A stretch of 48,089 nt of DNA from Clostridia bacterium (GTDB lineage Bacteria; Bacillota; Clostridia; Christensenellales; CAG-917). The notes beneath the pieces were generated by a model. It worked only from the letters and a program-made list of their open reading frames with translations. It searched no databases and was not told the DNA's origin. This document shows, piece by piece, positions 1 to 7,827 of this stretch (its first letter is position 1; the number at the start of each line of letters is the position of its first letter). The position numbers were made by a program, and so were the translations under genes. Where the stretch lies: contig JAQUST010000012.1 in the NCBI GenBank assembly GCA_028710495.1, forward strand, positions 5,771-53,859, written 5' to 3'.

Positions 1-223
1 TGTCTTCGCTTGGTCTAAAATATCCATAAGAAATATTGTTTTCTTCTGCGTATTCTCTAACACCGTTCCAAGCCCCCTCGTTGAAGGATTTGTCATCAAT
101 ATTGCCGACGTCAGTGATTAGGGCAATGTCGTAATTTTCTACAGTATTATTGCAAGCGGCTAAGACACCAAATGCGGTAACCATAATTGCTAATACCAAG
201 ATAATACTCAACAATTTTTTCAT
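1..223 (-). CDS. BMP-family nucleoside-binding lipoprotein (partial, N-terminal part)
   Basis: The visible 74 residues begin with a lipoprotein signal peptide: MKK, a hydrophobic stretch, then the lipobox V-L-A-A-C at residues 20-24, so the mature protein should be lipid-anchored outside the membrane. After the anchor come YDIALITDVGNIDDKSFNEG and then WNGVREYAEEN, the N-terminal pattern of the BMP/Med/TmpC (PnrA-like) family, the substrate-binding part of ABC importers for purine nucleosides. The gene continues beyond the left edge, so ligand residues and the permease genes are not visible. The start at 223 is chosen over the in-frame ATG at 229 because AGGAG lies 7 bases upstream of 223 but only 1 base from 229. 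It follows deoC and deoD on the same strand but has its own promoter, which fits a nucleoside uptake and salvage group. Confidence 0.85.
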   Translation of the reverse strand, partial: MKKLLSIILVLAIMVTAFGVLAACNNTVENYDIALITDVGNIDDKSFNEGAWNGVREYAEENNISYGYFRPSED

Positions 224-261
224 ATTCATTCTCCTTGTTTTGGCTTTCGCCTATTTTTTTT

Positions 262-290
262 ATATTAACACAATCATTTTAAGCAGTCAA
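262..290 (-). promoter_or_regulatory. promoter of the BMP lipoprotein gene
   Basis: On the minus strand, -35 TTGACT (290-285), a 17-base spacer and -10 TAATAT (267-262) match the vegetative sigma consensus closely. Transcription would start near 255, giving a short leader with a tiny GGC-GAAA-GCC hairpin (251-242) before the ribosome-binding site. Confidence 0.75.
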
Positions 291-551
291 TACACTAAAT
301 ATTGCCTAAATTTTGATTGGTGTTTTTGTCTGAATATTTATTCATAATCTCAAGTTCATATGAATAAATAAATTTTAATCATTATATTTTATCATTCGCC
401 TTATATTAGTTATGCACCATAAAGTTCATAATATTTTATTCTGAAGAATAAAAATAACAACTATATTTGCCATTTCCTATTATTCCGATTGCTATTTGTT
501 TTCTATTATTTGTATTTGTTTGCAATATGTTTTCTTTTATGCAATTTTCTA
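291..551. other. AT-rich spacer with inverted repeats upstream of the BMP promoter
   Basis: This gene-free stretch between deoD and the BMP promoter holds two inverted repeats. One has 11-base perfect arms, TATTTATTCAT (335-345) and ATGAATAAATA (360-370), around a 14-base spacer; the right part also contains the palindrome TTCATATGAA (355-364). The other has 9-base arms, TTTTATTCT (434-442) and AGAATAAAA (445-453), with 2 bases between. Both sets share a TTATTC/GAATAA core. They lie upstream of the -35 box, so operator or activator sites are possible, but AT-rich DNA produces such repeats easily. No gene or clear terminator is seen. Confidence 0.35.
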
Positions 552-1256
552 TTATGCCATCTCCAAAGCAATTTCCATCATCTGCGTAAATGAGTTTTGA
601 CGCTCTTCGGCAGAACAGGCTTCGCCTGTTAATATCGAATCAGAAATAGTACAAATTGCAAGTGCATTCTTTTTTGCTTTGTAAGCATTCATATACAATG
701 CAGCCGCTTCCATCTCGATAGCAAGCACATCATTTTTTTCTAAAAACTCTGCCAATCCGTCTTCACCATAAAACACATCGCTAGAAAATATCGTTCCCGT
801 GACTGAATGCACGCCCATGTCTTTTGCAATCAGTTCGGCTTTTTCCACAAGTATCGGCGATGCAGTTGCGATAAAATCTTTTCCAAGCCCGAAATTTTCT
901 GCAAAACTTGATTTTGTGAGAGCGATTTTTCCAATAGCTACATCTTTCAACTTCATTAGCGGACTAGTTGCTCCTGCTGAACCAACACGAATTATATTTT
1001 CCACATCATAAAAATTGAAGAGTTCATAACTGTAAATTCCTATTGAAGGCATTCCCATTCCCGATGCCATAACCGAAACTTTTTTTCCTCTGTATGTGCC
1101 TGTGTATCCTTGAACACCTCTGACATTGTTGACTAGCACGGCATTCTCTAAAAAAGTTTCTGCTATAAATTTGGAGCGCAACGGGTCACCGGGCATTAAA
1201 ACTGTCCTTGCAAAATCACCTTTCTTCGCTGTAATGTGTGGTGTTGGTATACTCAT
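552..1256 (-). CDS. deoD: purine-nucleoside phosphorylase DeoD
   Basis: A 234-residue hexameric-type purine nucleoside phosphorylase (DeoD family, usually about 235 residues). It splits purine (deoxy)nucleosides with phosphate into free base and (deoxy)ribose-1-phosphate in the cytoplasm. Family marks are the N-terminus MSIPTPHITAKKGDFA, the phosphate loop region VGSAGATSP, the nucleoside-binding EMEAAALYMNA and the catalytic Asp in TISDSILTGE. The ATG at 1256 is preferred to the longer frame start at 1268 because the earlier codons form the AGGAGA ribosome-binding site and family proteins begin at this Met. It lies between deoC and the BMP nucleoside-binding gene, so uptake, phosphorolysis and deoxyribose-phosphate cleavage are encoded side by side. 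Confidence 0.95.
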   Translation of the reverse strand: MSIPTPHITAKKGDFARTVLMPGDPLRSKFIAETFLENAVLVNNVRGVQGYTGTYRGKKVSVMASGMGMPSIGIYSYELFNFYDVENIIRVGSAGATSPLMKLKDVAIGKIALTKSSFAENFGLGKDFIATASPILVEKAELIAKDMGVHSVTGTIFSSDVFYGEDGLAEFLEKNDVLAIEMEAAALYMNAYKAKKNALAICTISDSILTGEACSAEERQNSFTQMMEIALEMA

Positions 1257-1473
1257 TTTTCTCCTCATAGATTAGTTTACTTATTATTGCTTATTTAATT
1301 ACTCAAGTTTTACAAATCAGCACTTTTGCGACGCCAGTTTGTTTTATTAAGGCTACTTCGTAACGGACATTTTTATGTTGACAATTTGTATGTTGTCTTA
1401 ATATTAGATTCTGCATTCTAAGTTGTTATTTTAGTTTCCGAATTTCAATTTATTATAGTTTATTAAAATTAGA

Positions 1474-1508
1474 GTCGATACTTATCACAATAAGATAAAT
1501 GTTTCGAC
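1474..1508 (-). terminator. weak hairpin downstream of deoC
   Basis: Just after the deoC stop codon the minus strand can fold GTCGAAAC... against ...GTCGA-type arms: GTCGA (1474-1478) with TCGAC (1504-1508), plus an inner TTATC/GATAA segment, with one mismatch and a small bulge. It is followed by a moderately U-rich stretch (TCTAATTTTAAT). This could be a leaky terminator between deoC and deoD. The rest of the 1257-1523 spacer shows nothing firm, and I could not identify a convincing separate deoD promoter. Confidence 0.3.
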
Positions 1509-1523
1509 CAATTTCTTAGTGTA

Positions 1524-2195
1524 TCAATAATTTGAACCGTCAACACTTTCTGCTTTCACAATCTTAACGATTGAACTTGTACCAAGTCTACTGCATCCAA
1601 GTGCTAAAAAATCTTGGGCATCTTGCATACTTCGAATGCCGCCCGCAGCCTTCATTTTAACTTTTGGACCTATATTTTCAGAAAACAATTTTATATCCTC
1701 ACGAGTTGCACCTGCTTTAGAAAAACCAGTTGAGGTTTTGATATAGTCCGCACCCGCCTTTGTGACAAGTTCGCACATCTTAATTTTTTCTTCATCTGTC
1801 AATAGACATGTTTCAATGATGACCTTCAAAATTTTCTTGCCGCACGCGGCTTTCACCGCACGTATTTCATTTTCTACAAAAGCATAGTTCTTTGCGCGCA
1901 GTTCACCTATATTGATGACCATATCGATTTCTTCCGCGCCTTTTTCAATAGCATCTTTAGTTTCAAAAACTTTGACTTCTGTTGTGTTGTAGCCGTTTGG
2001 AAATCCTATAACTGTGCAAATAGGAACTCTGCCTTTGGCATATTCGCTCGCTCTTTGAACAAATGATGGCGGAATACACACAGAAGCCGTACGATATTTT
2101 ATACCATCGTCGACTATAACTTTTATTTCTTCAAATGTAGATGCTTGCCCCAACAATGTGTGATCACAATGCGACAAAATAATATATTTATCCAT
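1524..2195 (-). CDS. deoC: deoxyribose-phosphate aldolase
   Basis: A 223-residue class I aldolase that converts 2-deoxyribose-5-phosphate to acetaldehyde and glyceraldehyde-3-phosphate, the last step in deoxynucleoside catabolism. The Schiff-base lysine is Lys153 in GADYIKTSTGFS. Other family marks are SHCDHTLL near the N-terminus, the conserved Asp92 in EIDMVINIG and Lys124 in KVIIETCLL. Length is normal for DeoC. The ATG at 2195 is 12 bases after GAGGAG, slightly long, but the other ATG between them opens a frame that stops at once. It has its own promoter and a 287-base gap from the upstream aromatic operon, and it leads into deoD. Confidence 0.95.
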   Translation of the reverse strand: MDKYIILSHCDHTLLGQASTFEEIKVIVDDGIKYRTASVCIPPSFVQRASEYAKGRVPICTVIGFPNGYNTTEVKVFETKDAIEKGAEEIDMVINIGELRAKNYAFVENEIRAVKAACGKKILKVIIETCLLTDEEKIKMCELVTKAGADYIKTSTGFSKAGATREDIKLFSENIGPKVKMKAAGGIRSMQDAQDFLALGCSRLGTSSIVKIVKAESVDGSNY

Positions 2196-2251
2196 ATGAA
2201 TTCATTACTCCTCAGAATATTTTGTGCAATTTTAACAATTAATACACTTTA

Positions 2252-2280
2252 ATTATACAGTGATAAAATATTGATAGCAA
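2252..2280 (-). promoter_or_regulatory. promoter of deoC
   Basis: On the minus strand, -35 TTGCTA (2280-2275), a 17-base spacer and a perfect -10 TATAAT (2257-2252). A second TTGCTA sits directly upstream of the first. The start would be near 2245, about 50 bases before the deoC ATG. It separates deoC from the aromatic operon that ends at 2483. Confidence 0.7.
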
Positions 2281-2482
2281 TAGCAAATTTTTATTAATTT
2301 AATATTTAAGTGCGAATTTTTAAATTTTTTAACATTTTTAACATTTATTTAGTATTATGATTACAGGTTTTGTTAATTACAAAATTTTTGCCCAAAACAT
2401 AGCTATTTATATTCTTCGTTTTACAGTTTCATGCTTCTTCTTCACGGTTTGTTACTATAGAAATATTTTGTAAATTAAACGT

Positions 2483-4852
2483 TTATGATTTGTTCAATAC
2501 AAAATAGCATTGCGCAAGTTTGACACGGTGAATTTCATATTGTTTATTATATATATTATAAGCTAACGTATTATTTACAAAAGAACAATTTTTGCACGGA
2601 TTCTCGTTCAATGTTTTGAATGGGCAATGAGCAAAAGTCATCAGCGGAAGTCTAAAGTTTTGCATCTCGCAAATAGGAAGCAATGATGAAAATTCATACT
2701 CTGTATTTGCATCAACGTTGCTTTTTAATGAGTTGGATTTTTTTTCAATCAGTTTTAGTTCTACGCTAGGAACAACTATTGAGGCTCCCAAAATTTCTAG
2801 TTCGCTTGTTGCCAGGTTGTTGAAAACATTCTGCCCAAATCCGGCAATAATTTTGTAACCTGAATTTTTGAAGTAAAGTCCATAAATGTTGTTTGAAACG
2901 AGGTATTCAAAAACAGTTCCGCTTTCCGTCAAACTCTTCAGCGAATTTTCGATATACATCAAATCCGCGCCATTGGCAATTATCGGCAAAACTAGTGCTA
3001 TCTTGCAATTATCTCTCAGCGCTTTAACTCTTTTTACAAGTCTTTCTATCTCTTTTGCACAATACTCGCTTGGAGAAATTGCAAATATCGAGTTGCTTTC
3101 ACCGATATATTCTGCATTCATATCAGAATTTTTGTCTGAATAAACAAAGTAGAGGTTGTTTTTGTTTGCGTGCGAATTTGTGTTACCACAAGACATCCCA
3201 TACTTTGCTTCTTTCAAAACATTTGATATTTCTTCTTCAGATATCTGCACATTCAAATATTTTTCATTGTTTTCAACTATTTTTTCTTCAAGTTGACTAA
3301 GACATTCTCGGCGAAGCCCGTTCAGCACGGATTTCGGCAAAAAGACGCCATCAGTTTCGACTTCAACCGATTTTGCTTCAAATCCACTATCCGCTGTTTT
3401 TGCCACTTGATTTATAATTTCATCTTTTTGAGTCGCTTTGTTTATTGCTTTTTCGCAAATAAAATCGCTAGATAAATTGACTTCGACATCACCACTTTTT
3501 GCACAAAGTTCAAGCTTATCTCCAACTTTTGCTTTGACTCGGAAATCCACTGAAACATATTTTTTTCTAGCTAGTGCTTCTTCTTCAATCCGACTGTCCA
3601 AAATCAAATTTACGCTTTGTCCGACATTTGCCTTTGCTTTGCTGAAAATAGTATAGGTATTGCGGTCAACTTCTTTCAAACTTCCTATACCAAGGCTTCC
3701 ACATTCAACTCCATTTTCAAAAAATTTCAGTCCGTCGCCAACCGCAAGCTTATGTTTGCTTTCAATAGTGATTGCCAAAATATCTTTGAACGGTTTGACA
3801 TCAACCACTTTTCCTATTGCTATTCCTTGATGATTTTGGCTGATTTTGTTGACAACATTGTCGGGAACTCCGCTATCAAGATATGCACGCGACAAATAAT
3901 CTCCTCGATTGAAAACTTTCTTCAAGCGGGTTATTTCTGTCTGCAATCCGTTGCTGCCAAGTTTATTCCCACTATTTTTTGATGCTCCAAAATTTTGACG
4001 CTTTGGCAAATTTATATCCGAGCTTTGCACCGTTGGCATATTGTTTTCTAAATTATCAAGCGCTTTGCGGTAGCAATCGACGGTTTCTGCAACATACCCT
4101 GCTCTACGCAATCGGCCCTCGATTTTAAATGACTGAACTCCAGCATCAACCAAATCATTTAAGTTGGAAATCAAGCAAAGGTCACGCGCTGACAACATAT
4201 AACCTTGCTCTGTCTTTATCTTGCGTTCTGCTTGATTATTTTGTTCTGCCTCATAGCACATACGGCACGGTTGTTTGCAAACTCCTCTATTCCCACTGTT
4301 GTCATATTCCAAACTACTTAGATAACAGTTTCCTGAAAATGCAACGCAAAGAGCTCCCTGAACAAAAAATTCCAACTCCAAATTTGTGTTTTCTCGAATA
4401 GCTTTTATGTCTGAAAGTTTTGTTTCCCGCGATAGAACAATGCGACTCAAACCCAAACTCTCTGCGATTTTTGCTCCATATAAATTATGTATCCCCATTT
4501 GTGTGCTTGCGTGCAAAACTATGTTTGGGAACACGCGCTTCAAGGCTAAACAAACGCCCAAATCTTGAACTATAAAAGCGTCAACTTTTGCCAAAACAGC
4601 AACTTTAACTGCCTTTATCATATCACTAAACTCGCTGTTTTGTACTAAAGTATTAAGTGTTACATAGACTTTGACACCAAAAAAGTGTGCCTTTTTGACA
4701 CACTCTCTGAGGTTTTTTTCATCAAAGTTTTGTGCTTTTATTCTTGCATTGAAACTACCCAAACCAAGATATACAGCATTTGCTCCATTTGCTATGGCCG
4801 CATCAAAACTGTCTCTATCACCAGCAGGCGCAAGTAATTCATATCTATTCAT
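2483..4852 (-). CDS. U32-family protein with DUF3656 (RNA hydroxylase/RlhA-TrhP type)
   Basis: About 789 residues. The N-terminus NRYELLAPAGD opens the U32 TIM-barrel domain, and the family signature is visible in FFVQGALCVAFSGNCYLSS followed by GVCKQPCRMC. Those cysteines (174, 181, 197, 201 when counted from 4867) match the iron-sulfur site of the family. A middle segment (roughly 390-520) looks like the DUF3656 insert common in Clostridia. Although called peptidases, studied U32 members RlhA and TrhP hydroxylate rRNA or tRNA pyrimidines and need an Fe-S cluster and prephenate. This is the last gene of the operon that makes prephenate. The start is uncertain: GTG 4867, ATG 4861, 4858 or 4852. 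The last is chosen because homologues start there, and all of them overlap the end of aroQ. Whether its target is rRNA or tRNA cannot be read from the sequence. Confidence 0.85.
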   Translation of the reverse strand: MNRYELLAPAGDRDSFDAAIANGANAVYLGLGSFNARIKAQNFDEKNLRECVKKAHFFGVKVYVTLNTLVQNSEFSDMIKAVKVAVLAKVDAFIVQDLGVCLALKRVFPNIVLHASTQMGIHNLYGAKIAESLGLSRIVLSRETKLSDIKAIRENTNLELEFFVQGALCVAFSGNCYLSSLEYDNSGNRGVCKQPCRMCYEAEQNNQAERKIKTEQGYMLSARDLCLISNLNDLVDAGVQSFKIEGRLRRAGYVAETVDCYRKALDNLENNMPTVQSSDINLPKRQNFGASKNSGNKLGSNGLQTEITRLKKVFNRGDYLSRAYLDSGVPDNVVNKISQNHQGIAIGKVVDVKPFKDILAITIESKHKLAVGDGLKFFENGVECGSLGIGSLKEVDRNTYTIFSKAKANVGQSVNLILDSRIEEEALARKKYVSVDFRVKAKVGDKLELCAKSGDVEVNLSSDFICEKAINKATQKDEIINQVAKTADSGFEAKSVEVETDGVFLPKSVLNGLRRECLSQLEEKIVENNEKYLNVQISEEEISNVLKEAKYGMSCGNTNSHANKNNLYFVYSDKNSDMNAEYIGESNSIFAISPSEYCAKEIERLVKRVKALRDNCKIALVLPIIANGADLMYIENSLKSLTESGTVFEYLVSNNIYGLYFKNSGYKIIAGFGQNVFNNLATSELEILGASIVVPSVELKLIEKKSNSLKSNVDANTEYEFSSLLPICEMQNFRLPLMTFAHCPFKTLNENPCKNCSFVNNTLAYNIYNKQYEIHRVKLAQCYFVLNKS

Positions 4853-5297
4853 TTTCATCATTCTCACTTAATTTGTTTGCAAAATATTTCAGTGCTTCAG
4901 CATAACCTTCGAATCCTTTTCCACATATAGTTTTCTCAGCGTAAAGTGAGATATAAGAAATTTTACGAAAGTCCTCACGACTGTTTATGTCTGTCAAATG
5001 CACTTCAACTGTTGGAATATTGACCGCCTTGAGCGCATCTAAAATTGCGATACTTGTGTGCGTGTATGCACCTGCATTTATTATTATTCCAGCATAAACG
5101 CTAAGTGCTTTTTGAATATATTCAACCAGAACACCCTCAAAATTCGACTGTTCAACACACACGGAAATTTCGAGCTCTTTTGCTTTTGTCTCGATATATT
5201 TAACAAGACTTTCGTAATCTGCATTACCATAAAGCTCTTTTTCGCGCACTCCCAGCATATTGAGATTTACGCCGTTTAGCACAAGTATTCTTTTCAT
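4845..5297 (-). CDS. aroQ: 3-dehydroquinate dehydratase, type II
   Basis: A 150-residue type II dehydroquinase, the shikimate pathway step from 3-dehydroquinate to 3-dehydroshikimate. Seen motifs are LNGVNLNMLGVREKELYG, with the catalytic Arg and Tyr of the flexible lid, INAGAYTHTSIAILDAL, with the Asn and His of the active site, and VEVHLTDINSREDFR, with the Glu-His pair and the substrate-binding Arg residues. Length is typical (about 145-155). Its ATG shares the ATGA overlap with the aroE/aroK stop codon, behind GGAG, so translation is probably coupled. Its 3' end overlaps the start of the U32 gene. Confidence 0.95.
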   Translation of the reverse strand: MKRILVLNGVNLNMLGVREKELYGNADYESLVKYIETKAKELEISVCVEQSNFEGVLVEYIQKALSVYAGIIINAGAYTHTSIAILDALKAVNIPTVEVHLTDINSREDFRKISYISLYAEKTICGKGFEGYAEALKYFANKLSENDENE

Positions 5298-6514
5298 AAT
5301 TTCTCCATTATTTCTGCCACAACTTCACTCAAACTTCTATTGTTTTCTACAACTATATCTGCAATGCTGAAATATACATTTTTGCGCTCTTCCCACATTT
5401 GCTGTACTCTTGCGAAATCTTTGTACAGCGGACGGTCACGAAATTCAAGCAATTCTAAATCACGAATAATAAGAACAATCTTTCCATTTGCATTGAGCGC
5501 TCTGCGGTTTTGCTCTTTCATAATTCCACCGCCTCCCGTTGCAATAACTGTGTGTTGTTTTTTTGACACTTCAACTATAACATCTGATTCCAAATCACGG
5601 AAGTACTTTTCGCTGAATTTGTTGAATATTTGATTGACTTTGACACCTTCTCGCTGCTCAATCAAAGTGTCGGTGTCAAAAAATTCCCTACCTGTGTTTT
5701 GCGCAAGTTGCCTGCCAATCACGCTCTTTCCTGCGCCCGCCATTCCGATTAGAATTATATTTTGTTTTTGCTTTTGCAACTTATTTGCAATCTCAACCGT
5801 GCGAATTTGATTTGTTTTATCGCCGGTAAAAATATCGTGCGCTAGCCTTGCCTGCTCAACAAGCATATTAAGTCCGTTTGAAGAGATTATATTTCTTTCC
5901 TTAGCTTCAAAAATCAATCTTGTGCAAAGAGGATTATAAATAGAGTCAAACACAGCTTCCAAATTTTGAAAACACAAAACATCAATAGGCATTTCTTCGG
6001 CATGCGGCATCATACCAACGGGCGTTGCGTTTATTATTATTTCCGTATCTTGAAAATTATAGCAATTCTCATAATTTACTTCACCGCTTCGTGAAACAAC
6101 AATAATTTCTTTCGCTCCCTCGCGTTTTGCAAGATACTGAGCCGTTTTTGAAGAACCACCGCTTCCCAAAATCATAACGCTTTTTTGATTTAGTTTTATA
6201 TGTGCCAAACTCATAGCGAAATCCATTCCGCCGATATCTGTATTGAAACCGATATACTTGCCTGAGGATTTTACCACCGTATTGACAGCACCTATTTTAA
6301 GTGCAGTTTTGTCAATTTCATCGAGATATTTCATTATGGTTTGCTTGAATGGTATCGTAACATTGAAACCGTCATATTCCTTTGATAAAACAAAAGCACG
6401 CAAGGCTTCTTCATCTTGAAGCTCCACCACAGAATAATCCAAACCAAATTCATTATGAATTTGTGGAGACATTGTGTGTGGCAAACTTTTTCCTATCAAA
6501 CAGTATTTCTTCAT
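5294..6514 (-). CDS. shikimate dehydrogenase - shikimate kinase fusion
   Basis: One 406-residue chain carries two consecutive shikimate pathway enzymes. Residues 1 to about 238 are AroE: SLPHTMSPQIHN and NVTIPFK (with the catalytic Lys) bind substrate, and the nucleotide fold carries GSGGSSKTA. Residues from about 252 to the end are AroK: Walker A GMAGAGKS, the shikimate-binding DTD, ATGGGGI, and the RDRPL lid. The product of the first half, shikimate, is the substrate of the second half. The joint (FTGDKTNQIRTVEIANKLQK) is short and shows no frameshift, so this is a true fusion. The start is preceded by GGAAAGGA, and the gene lies 49 bases after pheA. AroE, AroK and other steps are fused in the fungal AROM protein, but an AroE-AroK two-domain chain is less common in bacteria. 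Confidence 0.93.
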   Translation of the reverse strand: MKKYCLIGKSLPHTMSPQIHNEFGLDYSVVELQDEEALRAFVLSKEYDGFNVTIPFKQTIMKYLDEIDKTALKIGAVNTVVKSSGKYIGFNTDIGGMDFAMSLAHIKLNQKSVMILGSGGSSKTAQYLAKREGAKEIIVVSRSGEVNYENCYNFQDTEIIINATPVGMMPHAEEMPIDVLCFQNLEAVFDSIYNPLCTRLIFEAKERNIISSNGLNMLVEQARLAHDIFTGDKTNQIRTVEIANKLQKQKQNIILIGMAGAGKSVIGRQLAQNTGREFFDTDTLIEQREGVKVNQIFNKFSEKYFRDLESDVIVEVSKKQHTVIATGGGGIMKEQNRRALNANGKIVLIIRDLELLEFRDRPLYKDFARVQQMWEERKNVYFSIADIVVENNRSLSEVVAEIMEKL

Positions 6515-6563
6515 TTATGACTTTTCCTTTCCAGATTTTTCATTTGATATTGCATTCAATTTG

Positions 6564-7706
6564 CTAAACAATCTCGTGATAGCTTCCAAGGAATGAAAAA
6601 TAGTCACAAGTGTTTTCAAGCTCCGCAACAAGATTTTGTACTTCAATACTCTCAACTTTTGCTTCAAAATCAAAATAGAAAGCAAATTCAAACATAGAGT
6701 TGGGCATTGGGCGTGACTCAATTTTCGTGAGATTTAGACCCAGTGTCGAAAATCTGTTGAGCAATTTATTCAAACTTCCCACTTCGTGCGGAAGGTTGAC
6801 CATAATACTGATTTTGTTTGCGTCCTCAAAAATTTGAAGTTTTTTTGATATTGCGATAAAGCGAGTGAAATTACTGTCTGAATCCTGAATGTTTGGCGCA
6901 AGAATAGATAATCCATATATGCCGGCGCATTCTCTTGAAGATATACACGCCACATCTTTTCTTCCGCTTTCAGAAACCATTTTTGCCGCAAGTGCTGTGT
7001 TATCGCAAACTGAGATTTTGACATCGCCAAGCTCTTTCAAAAATCCAGCGCATTGTCCGATTGCCTGTTCGTGCGAAAAAATTTCTTTAACATTTTTCAA
7101 GTCTATGCCTGCATTTGCAAGCAGGTAATGCTGTACTTTCAATTTTATGCTTCTCACAATATAGAACTTATGTTTACGCATCAAATCGTAAACTTTGTTT
7201 ACACTTCCAACTGAACTGTTTTCAATAGGAAGCACGCCAAATTGACAAAATCCTTTTTCAACAGCATTAAAAACGCCGTCAAAATCCTTGAAATACATAA
7301 TATTAGAAAATGAAAAAATATGCTCGGTCGCTATATTTGAATATGCTCCACTGACACCTTGGCATGCAATAATCGCAGAATTCGGAAATGACTGCTTTCC
7401 AGCTTTTAAAGCACTTATTATGTCATTTTTTATTGATGAGTTGATAGAAACAATCTGACTTTGATATGCCTTGCTAGTATCAAACAAAGAGCAAAACACC
7501 TGTTTGCCGAACAGCTTTATGTCTTCAGGCATTTCTTTTGTCACACGATTGATTATTTCCTTTTCGCGCAAAGTATTTTCTGTCGCAATATTGTTTTCTT
7601 TTTTAAACAATCCGACCTCTTTGGAAAGTTCCATACGCTCAACATAGAGCTTTGCTATTTTGTCATCTACATTGTCAATTTTGTTTCTGATTTCATCAAG
7701 TTTCAT
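6564..7706 (-). CDS. pheA: bifunctional chorismate mutase / prephenate dehydratase (P-protein)
   Basis: A 380-residue P-protein with three parts. Residues 1-85 are an AroQ-type chorismate mutase (LDEIRNKIDNVDDKIAKLYVERM), turning chorismate into prephenate. Residues from about 112 to 290 are prephenate dehydratase (GVSGAYSNIA, PIENSSVGSV and the catalytic NFTRF), giving phenylpyruvate. Residues from about 298 to 375 are an ACT domain with the Phe-sensing ESRP motif (KIESRPMP), so the enzyme is probably feedback-inhibited by phenylalanine. It lies 121 bases after aroC, the largest gap inside this operon, and its ribosome-binding site is weak (AGCGGTG), which may lower its expression. The gap has T-rich stretches but no convincing terminator. 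Confidence 0.95.
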   Translation of the reverse strand: MKLDEIRNKIDNVDDKIAKLYVERMELSKEVGLFKKENNIATENTLREKEIINRVTKEMPEDIKLFGKQVFCSLFDTSKAYQSQIVSINSSIKNDIISALKAGKQSFPNSAIIACQGVSGAYSNIATEHIFSFSNIMYFKDFDGVFNAVEKGFCQFGVLPIENSSVGSVNKVYDLMRKHKFYIVRSIKLKVQHYLLANAGIDLKNVKEIFSHEQAIGQCAGFLKELGDVKISVCDNTALAAKMVSESGRKDVACISSRECAGIYGLSILAPNIQDSDSNFTRFIAISKKLQIFEDANKISIMVNLPHEVGSLNKLLNRFSTLGLNLTKIESRPMPNSMFEFAFYFDFEAKVESIEVQNLVAELENTCDYFSFLGSYHEIV

Positions 7707-7827
7707 AATGCACCGCTTTTGTTATTGCTTTTTTATTTTGTGTTTTTCGTTATCTATTACCATTTAATTTGTTTTTCATATTTAATTAAAATTTGAAATC
7801 GTTCTAAGCCTAAAAAAATTAGTTTGC

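Noticed and set aside
799-1011. Plus-strand frames inside minus-strand genes, here and throughout
   Set aside because: They mirror conserved genes on the opposite strand, lack ribosome-binding sites and show no family motifs.
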